From positions 1 to 23,891 of the IMG/VR virus record IMGVR_UViG_3300037189_023248: a DNA stretch of 23,891 nt; one strand, given 5' to 3'. The notes below the pieces were generated by a model. That model made no database searches and was not told where the DNA came from. It saw only the letters and a list, made by a program, of their open reading frames with translations. Made by a program: the position numbers and the translations under genes. The DNA is from a virus. Numbering within the stretch: the first letter of the stretch is position 1; every line of letters begins with the position of its first letter. Positions 8,190-15,404 of this stretch are shown piece by piece.

Positions 8190-8233
8190 TTTGGTTCCTT
8201 ACTGGTAAATAAAATAGACAGTAAGGAACCAAA
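8190..8233 (+). promoter_or_regulatory. 15-bp hairpin masking the HNH gene ribosome binding site, with late-type box in loop
   Basis: TTTGGTTCCTTACTG (8190-8204) is the exact reverse complement of CAGTAAGGAACCAAA (8219-8233). The 3' arm contains AAGGA, the Shine-Dalgarno of the endonuclease ATG at 8234, so read-through nrdA mRNA should hide it. The 14-nt loop holds GTAAATA (8205-8211), a variant of the T4 late box. A transcript started from it would begin near 8217, lack the 5' arm and expose the site. Confidence 0.8.
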
Positions 8234-9175
8234 ATGGATTACAAGCAACTTTATAAAAATATGATTCAACTCGCAAGGCAAGAAGATAGAAAAAAACACT
8301 GTGGGATATATTATGAATTACATCACATTGTTCCAGAGTTTATGTTTAAAAATAGAAGAAGAACTGGGCCAAAAGGGCACCTTGAAGGTAATCCTGAATC
8401 TAAAGATAATAAAATTTTGTTAACATTTAAAGAACATCTCCTTGCTCATTATTATCTTTATGAAATATATAAAGGAACTCGGTATGAGTACTCTGCTGGT
8501 TCAGCTTTACAGTTTTTCTTTACTAAGGCAGGTAATAACCATATAAGGCAAGTTGAATTATCAAAAGTTGACGAAAATTTTCTTGAAGAAATGGAATATC
8601 TAAGAAAAATAGGCATTGATAGTATTTCTCAGGCAAGGAAAGGAAAAATGCCTGTAGTTGATGCTGTTACCAGAGAAAAAATTGGTTCGGTTCCTGTGGA
8701 TCATCCACGAGTAAAGTCTGGAGAATGGGTGCATCATTCATCGGGTAAAAAAATTACTGAATCAGCTAGAAGTAATAAAAAATCACAACATAAAGAAAAT
8801 AATAATAACTATAAACCCCTAACTGCTGAGTTAGAGTCTAAAATTTTTGAGTGTATAACAAGAGCAATCGAAGATGATATGTTGGTTAGGAATGTGTTTG
8901 TAAAAAATATCAAAGAATCAATCACTGAGTTTAAAAAAATATCGCATGTATGGATTAATAACCGTTACGGTAGCATACAAAACCTAGTAGATTTGTATAA
9001 TAAAAAATTTGACACTAATATTAAATTTAATCCGTATTACAGATCAAAAGCACAAAGATCTGCCCTTAGAGATCGATCGTCAATCTATATGTGGGTTACA
9101 AACGGCGAAACCAATTTAAGAATTTTTAAAAGTGAAGAGATACCAAATGGATTTAAAAAAGGAAGAATATTATGA
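8234..9175 (+). CDS. Free-standing HNH homing endonuclease
   Basis: A 313-aa protein. Residues 27-72 carry the HNH pattern: YELHHIV (His30-His31), DN (58-59) and KEHLLAH (Glu67-His68 to His72), as in T4-like phage mobile endonucleases. A middle stretch (VPVDHPRVKSGEWVHHSSGK) and a C-terminal WVTNGxxN/IPNGFKKGR motif also recur in such proteins and probably bind DNA. It should make a site-specific cut in nrdA genes lacking the insertion. It lies between the two halves of nrdA, and its stop overlaps the C-intein ATG (ATGA). Expression is probably restricted by the hairpin at 8190-8233. It is more AT-rich than the flanking nrdA exteins, as expected of a mobile gene. Confidence 0.9.
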   Translation: MDYKQLYKNMIQLARQEDRKKHCGIYYELHHIVPEFMFKNRRRTGPKGHLEGNPESKDNKILLTFKEHLLAHYYLYEIYKGTRYEYSAGSALQFFFTKAGNNHIRQVELSKVDENFLEEMEYLRKIGIDSISQARKGKMPVVDAVTREKIGSVPVDHPRVKSGEWVHHSSGKKITESARSNKKSQHKENNNNYKPLTAELESKIFECITRAIEDDMLVRNVFVKNIKESITEFKKISHVWINNRYGSIQNLVDLYNKKFDTNIKFNPYYRSKAQRSALRDRSSIYMWVTNGETNLRIFKSEEIPNGFKKGRIL

Positions 9176-9273
9176 TAAAAATTACTAGAATCAAAGTTGA
9201 AAAAACTCCAGTATACGACATTACAGTACCCGAAACTGAAAGTTTTTTTGCTAACAATGTATTGGTTCATAAC
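9172..9273 (+). other. C-intein (34 aa) of split NrdA intein
   Basis: Block F is VYDITVPETESFFANN and block G is VLVHN followed by Cys+1. The penultimate His33 and terminal Asn34 needed for Asn cyclisation are intact, so trans-splicing should work. Confidence 0.9.
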
Positions 9274-10224
9274 TGCAGTGAAATTAGCCTTAGTACCAAC
9301 TCTGAACGTACTGCTGTGTGCTGTCTTAGCAGCGTTAATTTAGAACGTTATGAAGAATGGAAGGACACAGGTCTAGTTGCTAAACTTACACGATTTTTAG
9401 ATAATGTTATCCAATGGTTTATTGATTGGAGTCCAGCTGAACTACAAAAAACTCGTTTTAGCGCTCAACAAGAACGTGCCCTTGGTATTGGTGCAATGGG
9501 TTGGCACAACTTTCTAATGAGCAAAAACATTCCTTTTGAGGGTGGTGGGTTTGGTAGCGCTACTCAATGGAATCACATTATTTTTTCTCGTATGCACGAA
9601 GAAGCAGTAGCTGAATCCAAGCGTCTAGCTACTGAGCGCGGAGAAAGCCCTGACATGGTTGGTACCGGGCGCCGAAATAGTCATTTGTTTGCTATTGCTC
9701 CTAACGCCAATAGTTCAATCCTATGTAATACTACTCCTAGCATTGAGCCTATGGCCAGTAACGCATACACACAAAAAACACGAAATGGCATTTTTCAAGT
9801 GCGTAATCGCTACTTAGAACCCGTGCTAGAAAAATACGGCACTAATACGCCAGAAACATGGAAAAACATTGAAAAAAACAACGGTTCTGTGCAACATTTG
9901 GTTGAATTATCGCCAGAAGAAAAAGAAGTGTTCAAGACTGCGTGGGAGATTGATCAGCATTGGTTAATTGAACACGCAGAAGCTCGTCAACAGTATATTT
10001 GCCAAAGTCAAAGTCTAAACTTGTTTTTCTTACCCGGAACCGAGCGCGCCTACATCAACAGTGTGCATCTAAAAGCTATTCGTAGTAGTAGTCTAAAGAG
10101 CTTGTATTATTTTAAAACAGGTGCTAAAATAGCAGCTGACACAATTAAAAAAATGCAACGAGTTAAACTAGAAGATTGGAAAGAATCTTCTGAGTCAGAA
10201 ACTTGTGTTGCTTGCGAAGGATAA
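9172..10224 (+). CDS. nrdA: C-intein fused to C-terminal half of ribonucleotide reductase large subunit
   Basis: Residues 1-34 are the C-intein, ending VLVHN; residues 35-350 are the NrdA C-terminal half. Visible class I landmarks are Cys35 in NCSEIS (equivalent to E. coli thiyl-radical Cys439, with the neighbouring Glu of the NxCxE motif), Cys50 (redox partner, Cys462 equivalent), PNANSS, the LYYFKTG pair of radical-transfer tyrosines and the C-terminal CVAC (345-348) that passes electrons from thioredoxin or glutaredoxin. AAGGAAG about 8 nt upstream supports the ATG. After splicing the enzyme would be 614 aa (298 + 316). nrdB follows 12 nt later. Confidence 0.93.
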   Translation: MIKITRIKVEKTPVYDITVPETESFFANNVLVHNCSEISLSTNSERTAVCCLSSVNLERYEEWKDTGLVAKLTRFLDNVIQWFIDWSPAELQKTRFSAQQERALGIGAMGWHNFLMSKNIPFEGGGFGSATQWNHIIFSRMHEEAVAESKRLATERGESPDMVGTGRRNSHLFAIAPNANSSILCNTTPSIEPMASNAYTQKTRNGIFQVRNRYLEPVLEKYGTNTPETWKNIEKNNGSVQHLVELSPEEKEVFKTAWEIDQHWLIEHAEARQQYICQSQSLNLFFLPGTERAYINSVHLKAIRSSSLKSLYYFKTGAKIAADTIKKMQRVKLEDWKESSESETCVACEG

Positions 10225-10236
10225 AAGGAATAAAAA

Positions 10237-11187
10237 ATGTCATTATTAGAAACAAGTAAAACCTACGTTCCCGCCTACCCTGAGTTTGTAGAAATTACAA
10301 GACTGCATGAAGAGCTGCACTGGCACGAGGGCGAAGCCAAACTGCAAGAAGATGTTGAACAGTGGAAAACTGGTAAAATTACCGAACAAGAAAAGTACTT
10401 TATCAACAGTATTCTTAGATTGTTTGTGCAAAGCGACGTAGCAGTAGGCAGTGACTATTATGATAACTTGATTCCTGTATTCAAAAACAATGAAGTTCGC
10501 AATATGTTGGGTAGTTTTGCTGGCCGCGAAGGAGTTCATCAACGTGCTTACGCACTGCTTAGTGACACATTAGGATTTGGAGACAGCTTTTATCAAGAGT
10601 TCCTTGAGTACGAGGACATGAAGGAAAAATACGAATACATGATGGACATGAGCAACAGGACCTATCGTGATATTGCTGCTAGTTTGGCCAAACAAGTACT
10701 GATTGAAGGTGTGTGTTTGTTCGCTAGTTTTGCTATGCTGTTGAATTTTCAACGGTTTGGAAAAATGGCTGGCATGAGTGACATCAACTTGTGGAGCATT
10801 CGTGATGAAAGTGTCCATGTGCAAGGAGTAGCGCTGTTGTTTAGAAAATTTTTGATAGAACATCCTCGTGTGGTCAACAACGAATTTAAAAGCGAAATCT
10901 ACATTACCGCAGCACGAGTGGTTGAACTAGAAGACAAGTTTATTGACCGAGCATTCGAATTGGGCGGCGTTCCTGGAATTACCAAAGAAGAAGTTAAGCA
11001 ATATATTCGCGCTGTGTGCGACTATCGCATGACACAGTTAGGGTTCAAAACACAGTTCAATGTTACTAATCCGTTTGAGTGGCTAGACTGGCTAACCAGC
11101 AGCAACGCTATTGAAAACTTTTTTGAGACCAACACCGTAGGTTATAGCAAAAACAGCATGATAGGACATTACGCCGAAGCCTATTGA
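10237..11187 (+). CDS. nrdB: Ribonucleotide reductase class I small subunit
   Basis: A 316-aa beta subunit that makes the tyrosyl radical for NrdA. The metal ligands fall in order: Asp67 (VQSDVA), Glu98 and His101 with radical Tyr105 (REGVHQRAY), Glu157 (LIEGVC), Glu191 and His194 (RDESVH). The length is near normal for the compact class I family and all seven key residues are present. AAAGGAA before the ATG is a good Shine-Dalgarno. It follows nrdA-C by 12 nt and is surely co-transcribed with it. The last codons overlap a consensus sigma70 promoter for the next gene. Confidence 0.95.
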   Translation: MSLLETSKTYVPAYPEFVEITRLHEELHWHEGEAKLQEDVEQWKTGKITEQEKYFINSILRLFVQSDVAVGSDYYDNLIPVFKNNEVRNMLGSFAGREGVHQRAYALLSDTLGFGDSFYQEFLEYEDMKEKYEYMMDMSNRTYRDIAASLAKQVLIEGVCLFASFAMLLNFQRFGKMAGMSDINLWSIRDESVHVQGVALLFRKFLIEHPRVVNNEFKSEIYITAARVVELEDKFIDRAFELGGVPGITKEEVKQYIRAVCDYRMTQLGFKTQFNVTNPFEWLDWLTSSNAIENFFETNTVGYSKNSMIGHYAEAY

Positions 11188-11212
11188 CAATGTGTAGATA
11201 TGCTAGTATAAT
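11184..11212 (+). promoter_or_regulatory. Consensus sigma70 promoter
   Basis: TTGACA (11184-11189), a 17-nt spacer and TATAAT (11207-11212), overlapping the nrdB stop. The predicted start is near 11219. A TTAAATAC box (11228-11235) follows just before the ATG at 11238. Confidence 0.75.
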
Positions 11213-11237
11213 ATCTTTTTTACTAGGTTAAATACTT

Positions 11238-11555
11238 ATGTTAGTCAAAAAAGATTATACGGAAGGCGACATCGTCTGTTTTAAATTAGTCAACGGCGAT
11301 GAAGTCTTAGCGCGGGTAGCAGGCACAACAAAAGAAGGTTGGACGATTTCAAAACCTTTAAATATTGTGCCAGGAGCATCAGGACTAGGCCTGATGCAAT
11401 CTATGTTTGGTATGGATTTGGATGCCACAGTTGAATTAGCTCGATCGGCTGTGATGATGCATACTTTGGTAGTAAAAGAATTAGCAGAACATTATATTCT
11501 AACAACTACCGGAATCCAACCTGTTAGCCGTGGGAGTATTATAACAGGAGTATAA
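11238..11555 (+). CDS. Small beta-rich (Sm-like) phage protein
   Basis: A 105-aa protein whose first 45 residues (GDIVCFKLVNGDEVLARV, then WTISKPLNIV) show the strand pattern of Sm/LSm-like barrels found in many T4-like aquatic phage proteins. An RNA-binding role is only suggested by that fold. The remainder (MFGMDLDATVELARSAVMMH) is unassigned. It is driven by the perfect sigma70 promoter at 11184-11212, with a TTAAATA box ending 4 nt before the ATG, and has only a weak AGG as Shine-Dalgarno. Its stop lies 2 nt before the lysin start, so the two are coupled. Confidence 0.75.
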   Translation: MLVKKDYTEGDIVCFKLVNGDEVLARVAGTTKEGWTISKPLNIVPGASGLGLMQSMFGMDLDATVELARSAVMMHTLVVKELAEHYILTTTGIQPVSRGSIITGV

Positions 11556-11557
11556 TA

Positions 11558-12133
11558 TTGAAAAAGATTCTAGCACTGTGGGCAGTGATTGGAACTGCCC
11601 TTTGTTTTGGAATAGGGTGGCATTATGAGCAAAAACTACAATCATTATTGGGTTTATACAAGCAAGCCACTTATCGTTTTAGCGATGGGCGTACATCAAC
11701 AAGTTTAGTAAATCAACGTGAACTAAACTGTTTAGCAGAAAATATCTATTACGAAGCTGGCGGCGAAAGTTTAGCCGGTAAAATGGCAGTAGGGTTAGTT
11801 ACATTAAATAGAGTCAACAGCGGAAAATTTTCCAAAACTATTTGTGGTGTTGTTCATCAACGCACTGAAAACAGTTGTCAATTTAGTTGGCGGTGCGAGG
11901 ACAAAGGAAAACCTCGTGCAACAACTCAACAATGGGCTGATAGCATGAGAGTTGCTGTTTACCTTATGACTACCCCTGCGTTTGATATTACTGATGGCGC
12001 CACATATTTTCACAACCATACAGTTAAACCAAATTGGAAAAACTTGTCTAAAACAAGCAAAATTGAACACCATACTTTTTATTCAAAAAAAGGAGATAAG
12101 AATAAAATTCCTGATTTTCACCTCGAAGATTAA
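11558..12133 (+). CDS. SleB-type cell wall hydrolase (probable endolysin)
   Basis: A 191-aa protein with the Hydrolase_2/SleB domain at about 54-176: LAENIYYEAGGE (59-70, with candidate catalytic Glu61/Glu66), VTLNRV (81-86), CQFSW (107-111), YFHN (150-153) and HHTFY (171-175). The family cleaves peptidoglycan glycan strands. The N-terminus (two Lys, then a Gly/Ala-containing hydrophobic stretch, about 4-20) is a signal peptide or signal-anchor, so export without a holin pore (SAR style) is possible. The start is TTG at 11558, supported by CAGGAG 7-8 nt upstream and no nearer ATG. The TTG may limit expression. Confidence 0.87.
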   Translation: MKKILALWAVIGTALCFGIGWHYEQKLQSLLGLYKQATYRFSDGRTSTSLVNQRELNCLAENIYYEAGGESLAGKMAVGLVTLNRVNSGKFSKTICGVVHQRTENSCQFSWRCEDKGKPRATTQQWADSMRVAVYLMTTPAFDITDGATYFHNHTVKPNWKNLSKTSKIEHHTFYSKKGDKNKIPDFHLED

Positions 12134-12144
12134 TAGTATTTCTG

Positions 12145-12153
12145 GTTAAATAA
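12145..12153 (+). promoter_or_regulatory. Late-type promoter box (variant TTAAATA)
   Basis: GTTAAATAA lies 27 nt before the ATG at 12180, with an AAGGAG Shine-Dalgarno between them. Confidence 0.35.
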
Positions 12154-12179
12154 TAATGTCATTATAAGGAGTCAGCATT

Positions 12180-12389
12180 ATGGTAAACTTTGAAGAAAAA
12201 GTAAGTGATATTTACGAAAGAGAAATAACTGATTCTGACTTTGGATTTATTATCGATAATAACGGCGATTTAAAAACTGTATTCTTTCCAGAAACATTTT
12301 CGGGCATTATACCCGAAAAGATTAAAGAATTGTTTCAATTAATGGGCGTAAAAAATCCAGAGAATTTGGTGTCCGTAACCCTGCATTAG
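12180..12389 (+). CDS. Small acidic hypothetical protein, 69 aa
   Basis: Not recognised. It has a clear TAAGGAG Shine-Dalgarno and a late-type box upstream. The protein is acidic (many Glu/Asp), with a short beta-hairpin-like start (GFIIDNNGDLKTVFF) and a helical end, and no membrane segment. It stands alone between the lysin gene and the sigma70 promoter at 12429. Confidence 0.7.
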   Translation: MVNFEEKVSDIYEREITDSDFGFIIDNNGDLKTVFFPETFSGIIPEKIKELFQLMGVKNPENLVSVTLH

Positions 12390-12428
12390 ACGCAAAAATG
12401 TTGTAAAAAAACAACAATTTTGGTGTGG

Positions 12429-12457
12429 TTGACGCCCATTTAATGTGGTGCTATAAT
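12429..12457 (+). promoter_or_regulatory. Near-consensus sigma70 promoter, leaderless start predicted
   Basis: TTGACG (12429-12434), a 17-nt spacer and TATAAT (12452-12457). The usual 7-nt distance from the -10 puts the transcription start on the A of the ATG at 12464. Confidence 0.75.
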
Positions 12458-12463
12458 TACTAC

Positions 12464-12796
12464 ATGGATAAAGCACCTACCCCAAAGAAGCGCAAGCGTC
12501 GCAACGACTGCCGGCACGTTGTCTATTGCCTGGAAAACTCGCTTACTGGCGAGCAGTACATTGGCATTACAGTTGCTAGCGGAAATGTCAACACTGCGCT
12601 AAAAATCCGTGTGCAAAAGCACGTTCGGCGGGCATTAACAGAAAACAAAACCTGGACACTTTGCAAGGCAATTCGCGAGCATGGTGCTGAGAATTTTGTT
12701 TATTGGATTATGGAAACTGTTCGTGGGCGACTTGCTGCTCACGCTAGAGAACGTGAGTTGATTTCAACTTTTGGGCCTGCACTAAACACTAGATGA
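12464..12796 (+). CDS. GIY-YIG nuclease-like protein
   Basis: A 110-aa protein with a basic N-terminus (PKKRKRRN) and a minimal GIY-YIG domain: VVY (19-21) for GIY, YIG (32-34) for YIG, Arg49, His53, Glu98 (RERELI) and a terminal Asn near 108. These match the catalytic set of the superfamily, which cuts DNA with one metal ion. It is shorter than free-standing homing enzymes and has no separate DNA-binding domain except the basic tail. The ATG at 12464 is preferred over the GTG at 12425, which would lie upstream of the promoter. It overlaps the deaminase gene (ATGA). Confidence 0.8.
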   Translation: MDKAPTPKKRKRRNDCRHVVYCLENSLTGEQYIGITVASGNVNTALKIRVQKHVRRALTENKTWTLCKAIREHGAENFVYWIMETVRGRLAAHARERELISTFGPALNTR

Positions 12797-13104
12797 ATAC
12801 TTATCCTAAAATGACAGCTAAGGTATTTGACAAAAGAGGTCGAGTACTTAGCGAAGGCACTAATTTTCCTAAAAAAACTCACCCCAAGCAGGCTAGACTA
12901 GCTGCAGAAGCAGGCGAGGACTATAAGGTTTATCTTCATGCTGAAGTGGCTGCGCTGGTCAAAATAAGAAAAGGAGTACCGCACAAAATTCAAATCGAAC
13001 GATTTGGCGCTAATGGACGCCCTCTTAATGCCAAGCCTTGTCCTATTTGCGAACTGGCTATCAAGGAAGCAGGCATTAAATTAGTAGAATATACAATTGG
13101 TTAG
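12793..13104 (+). CDS. Cytidine-deaminase-fold zinc enzyme
   Basis: A 103-aa protein with HAE (49-51, zinc-binding His and proton-shuttle Glu) and PCPIC (82-86, two zinc cysteines), the signature of the CDA/deaminase superfamily. It is shorter than dCMP deaminase of T4 (about 190 aa) and lacks that enzyme's extra motifs, so the substrate is not clear: free nucleotide, DNA or RNA base are all possible. Translation is coupled to the GIY-YIG gene by ATGA overlap, so both proteins are made from the same sigma70 promoter, which suggests a shared nucleic-acid-related job. Confidence 0.82.
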   Translation: MNTYPKMTAKVFDKRGRVLSEGTNFPKKTHPKQARLAAEAGEDYKVYLHAEVAALVKIRKGVPHKIQIERFGANGRPLNAKPCPICELAIKEAGIKLVEYTIG

Positions 13105-13130
13105 CCATTAAATTTCAAGTACTAAAATAG

Positions 13131-13139
13131 CATAAATAA
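13131..13139 (+). promoter_or_regulatory. T4-late-type promoter box close to start codon
   Basis: CATAAATAA; the last A of ATAAATA is 8 nt before the ATG at 13146, predicting a leader of only a few nucleotides. Confidence 0.45.
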
Positions 13140-13145
13140 TTAGTT

Positions 13146-14219
13146 ATGCTATTTGGTTATACAATTTTAGCAACAGCCTTATGCTTGAGCATGGTGGCAG
13201 CATATTATTCTATAGCAGGGCTTACTGCTATTTTTTCTGCTGCTACAATTCCTATAATTATTATGGGAGCAGCTCTTGAATTAGGCAAAATAGTTGCGAC
13301 CGTATTCCTTCATAGGAATTGGAGCAGGCTGAATTGGGGTTTTAAAGGCTACCTGGTACCAGCGGTTGCCTTTTTAATGATGTTAACCAGTTTAGGCATA
13401 TATGGCTTTCTATCAAAAGCACACAGTGATCAAACACTGGTGTCTGGTGATAGTACTAGCCAAGTGGCTATTTTTGATGAACGGATAAAAACGGAAAAGG
13501 ATATTATTGATGCTGCTAGACGCGCTCTTAAACAAATGGATGAAGGTGTTGACCAAATCATGGTCCGATCCAATGACGAGCGTGGAGCCGATAAGTCCGC
13601 CGCCCTCCGTAGAGCACAGCAAAAAGAAAGAAGTCAATTACAGGCTGATATTACTAAAGCGCAAAAATCGATTGCCGCCTTAAATGAACAACGAGCTCCG
13701 CTAGCAGCTAATTTAAGAAAAGTAGAGGCTGAAGTAGGTCCTATTAAATACATTGCTGCTCTCATTTACGGAGATAATCCCGATGCCGGCATACTAGAAA
13801 AATCTGTTCGTTGGGTTATTATTCTTATTGTTGTAGTGTTTGATCCGTTGGCATTATGTTTAATATTAGCAGGTAATCGAGAGTTAGAATGGGCAAAAGA
13901 AGATAGAAAAAAGGCATTAACTAACGAAAAATTAGTACCTAAAGATGAGCAACCTATGCTAGATACACCTTTTCCGATACCTGATGTTCCTGCTACACTA
14001 GAACCTAGCTCAAGTGCGATTGTTGCTAAAATTAAATTTAATAAACTGCGGCTAGGGGCTATTCTAAATAAAGCATTATTCAAAAAATCAAAACCACCAG
14101 AGCCTGCAACAAAAGAAGTTATTGCAGACACTACTAATAGTTCTTTCATTGGCATCCCCGCTGAGCCAGATATACACGTTCCACCTAAATCAGACAAACC
14201 GCATAAGTACGCAACTTGA
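13146..14219 (+). CDS. Four-TM membrane protein with periplasm-or-cytoplasm coiled coil
   Basis: A 357-aa protein with hydrophobic segments at about 3-22, 24-55, 69-90 and 221-243. A long charged coiled coil (about 105-200) lies between the third and fourth segments, and a Pro/Lys-rich soluble tail of 110 residues follows. The strings IPIIIMGAALELGKIVA and WVIILIVVVFDPLAL resemble uncharacterised membrane proteins I recall in T4-like aquatic phages. There is no Shine-Dalgarno. It sits 18 nt upstream of clpX and may be co-transcribed with it. Function is unknown; a stretch-sensor, exclusion or membrane-remodelling role would be speculation. Confidence 0.75.
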   Translation: MLFGYTILATALCLSMVAAYYSIAGLTAIFSAATIPIIIMGAALELGKIVATVFLHRNWSRLNWGFKGYLVPAVAFLMMLTSLGIYGFLSKAHSDQTLVSGDSTSQVAIFDERIKTEKDIIDAARRALKQMDEGVDQIMVRSNDERGADKSAALRRAQQKERSQLQADITKAQKSIAALNEQRAPLAANLRKVEAEVGPIKYIAALIYGDNPDAGILEKSVRWVIILIVVVFDPLALCLILAGNRELEWAKEDRKKALTNEKLVPKDEQPMLDTPFPIPDVPATLEPSSSAIVAKIKFNKLRLGAILNKALFKKSKPPEPATKEVIADTTNSSFIGIPAEPDIHVPPKSDKPHKYAT

Positions 14220-14237
14220 CCTTGTAAAAGCTATCTA

Positions 14238-15404
14238 ATGTCTGAAACTACACCCTCTCAATGTAATTTTTGTGGGAAAAATCATGACCAAGTGGTGAAA
14301 CTAATAGTTTCATCAACTGCTGCAATTTGCAATGAGTGTATTTCATTGTGCACAGATATTCTAAGTAAACAAAGCAAAACTAAACCACAAGAAGAATTTG
14401 ATCTAAATCCTCAAGCAATTTATAACTATATAGACAAGTATGTAATTTCTCAGCGTTATGCTAAAGAAAAATTAGCGGTTTCGGTAATAAATCACTACAA
14501 AAGATGCATGTTTGACGACAAAAACCAAGTAGAAAAAACTAATATACTGTTTTGGGGACCAACTGGCACAGGAAAAACTCTACTGGCCAAAACCATTGCT
14601 GATTATTTGGGCGTGCCTTTTGTGATTATTGACGCCACTACTATTACCGAAGCTGGGTATGTAGGAAACGATGTCGATATAATTATTGACAAATTATACC
14701 ATGCTTCTGAGTTTGATGTGGATCAAACTGAACGTGGAATAGTGTTTATCGACGAAGTTGATAAAATTGCTAGATCATCTGAAACTCCTTCAACCGGCAA
14801 AGACATCAACGGCGAAGGTGTACAACAAGCATTGCTTAAAATGGTAGAAGGTACTACTATTAAATTGTCAAGCCCTAAAAAAGTATTTGGTACTGACTCG
14901 GTAGAAATTAACACAGGTAAAATACTATTTGTAGCATCAGGTGCCTTTGTTGGGTTAGATGAGCTAGCTAAAAAACGTCGAAGCAGTGCAGGTATAGGAT
15001 TTGGAAGCTCAAACTTGTTGCCGACGCAATCAAGGTTTCCTGCAGATCCGGTTGATTTTATTAAGTTTGGAATGATTCCCGAATTCATGGGTCGCTTTCC
15101 TTCTATTGTTCATACAGAGCAACTCACAATAGATGATTTGTTTGAAGTAATAAAAAACAAAAACAACGGTATATTAGAACAGTACAAATTTTATTTTGGC
15201 GCTAGCGCAATCGAATTAGAAATTGATGACGACGGATTAAAAGCAATTGCAGAACATGCAATAAAAATAAAGTTAGGCGCTCGTGGATTAAGATCAATAT
15301 TTGAAATAATTACTCATGACTATCTTTTTAATATTGGTAAATTAATAGAGCAGGATACCAAAAAATTAAAACTAACAAGAGAGGATGTAATAAAATATCT
15401 ATGA
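14238..15404 (+). CDS. clpX: ATP-dependent protease unfoldase ClpX
   Basis: A 388-aa AAA+ unfoldase with the full ClpX plan: an N-terminal C4 zinc domain (Cys9, Cys12, Cys31, Cys34) for substrate and adaptor binding, Walker A GPTGTGKT (107-114), pore-1 loop GYVG (140-143), Walker B FIDEVD (170-175), the IGF loop (253-255) that docks in ClpP, PEFMGR with arginine finger Arg286, and sensor-2 GARGLR (347-352). It is slightly shorter than E. coli ClpX (424 aa), mainly at the C-terminus. With the IGF loop kept and no clpP in the window, it probably works with host ClpP. There is no Shine-Dalgarno before the ATG. It overlaps the bS21 gene by four bases. Confidence 0.95.
   Translation: MSETTPSQCNFCGKNHDQVVKLIVSSTAAICNECISLCTDILSKQSKTKPQEEFDLNPQAIYNYIDKYVISQRYAKEKLAVSVINHYKRCMFDDKNQVEKTNILFWGPTGTGKTLLAKTIADYLGVPFVIIDATTITEAGYVGNDVDIIIDKLYHASEFDVDQTERGIVFIDEVDKIARSSETPSTGKDINGEGVQQALLKMVEGTTIKLSSPKKVFGTDSVEINTGKILFVASGAFVGLDELAKKRRSSAGIGFGSSNLLPTQSRFPADPVDFIKFGMIPEFMGRFPSIVHTEQLTIDDLFEVIKNKNNGILEQYKFYFGASAIELEIDDDGLKAIAEHAIKIKLGARGLRSIFEIITHDYLFNIGKLIEQDTKKLKLTREDVIKYL

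Larger units (their letters stand above)
7851..9273 (+). mobile_element. Split intein with nested free-standing homing endonuclease in nrdA
   Basis: The insertion lies exactly between the NrdA residues SNL and CSEIS. In order it holds the N-intein (7851-8171), a stop codon, a hairpin-controlled HNH endonuclease gene (8234-9175) and a new start with the C-intein (9172-9273). This 'fractured gene' arrangement was described for environmental phage-like sequences by Dassa and co-workers (2009). The element probably spreads by endonuclease-driven copying into unbroken nrdA alleles; that mobility is inferred. Confidence 0.9.

Noticed and set aside
7851-9273. Group I intron interrupting nrdA, as in T4 nrdB
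   Set aside because: The flanking reading frames carry clear intein blocks A, B, F and G and exact Cys/Asn splice residues, and each half has its own start or stop. This fits a split intein rather than an RNA intron.
12396-12420. AT-rich hairpin GTTGT/ACAAC before the GIY-YIG gene as a terminator
   Set aside because: The stem is only 5 bp of weak pairs with an A-rich loop and a short T run; it is too weak to claim.
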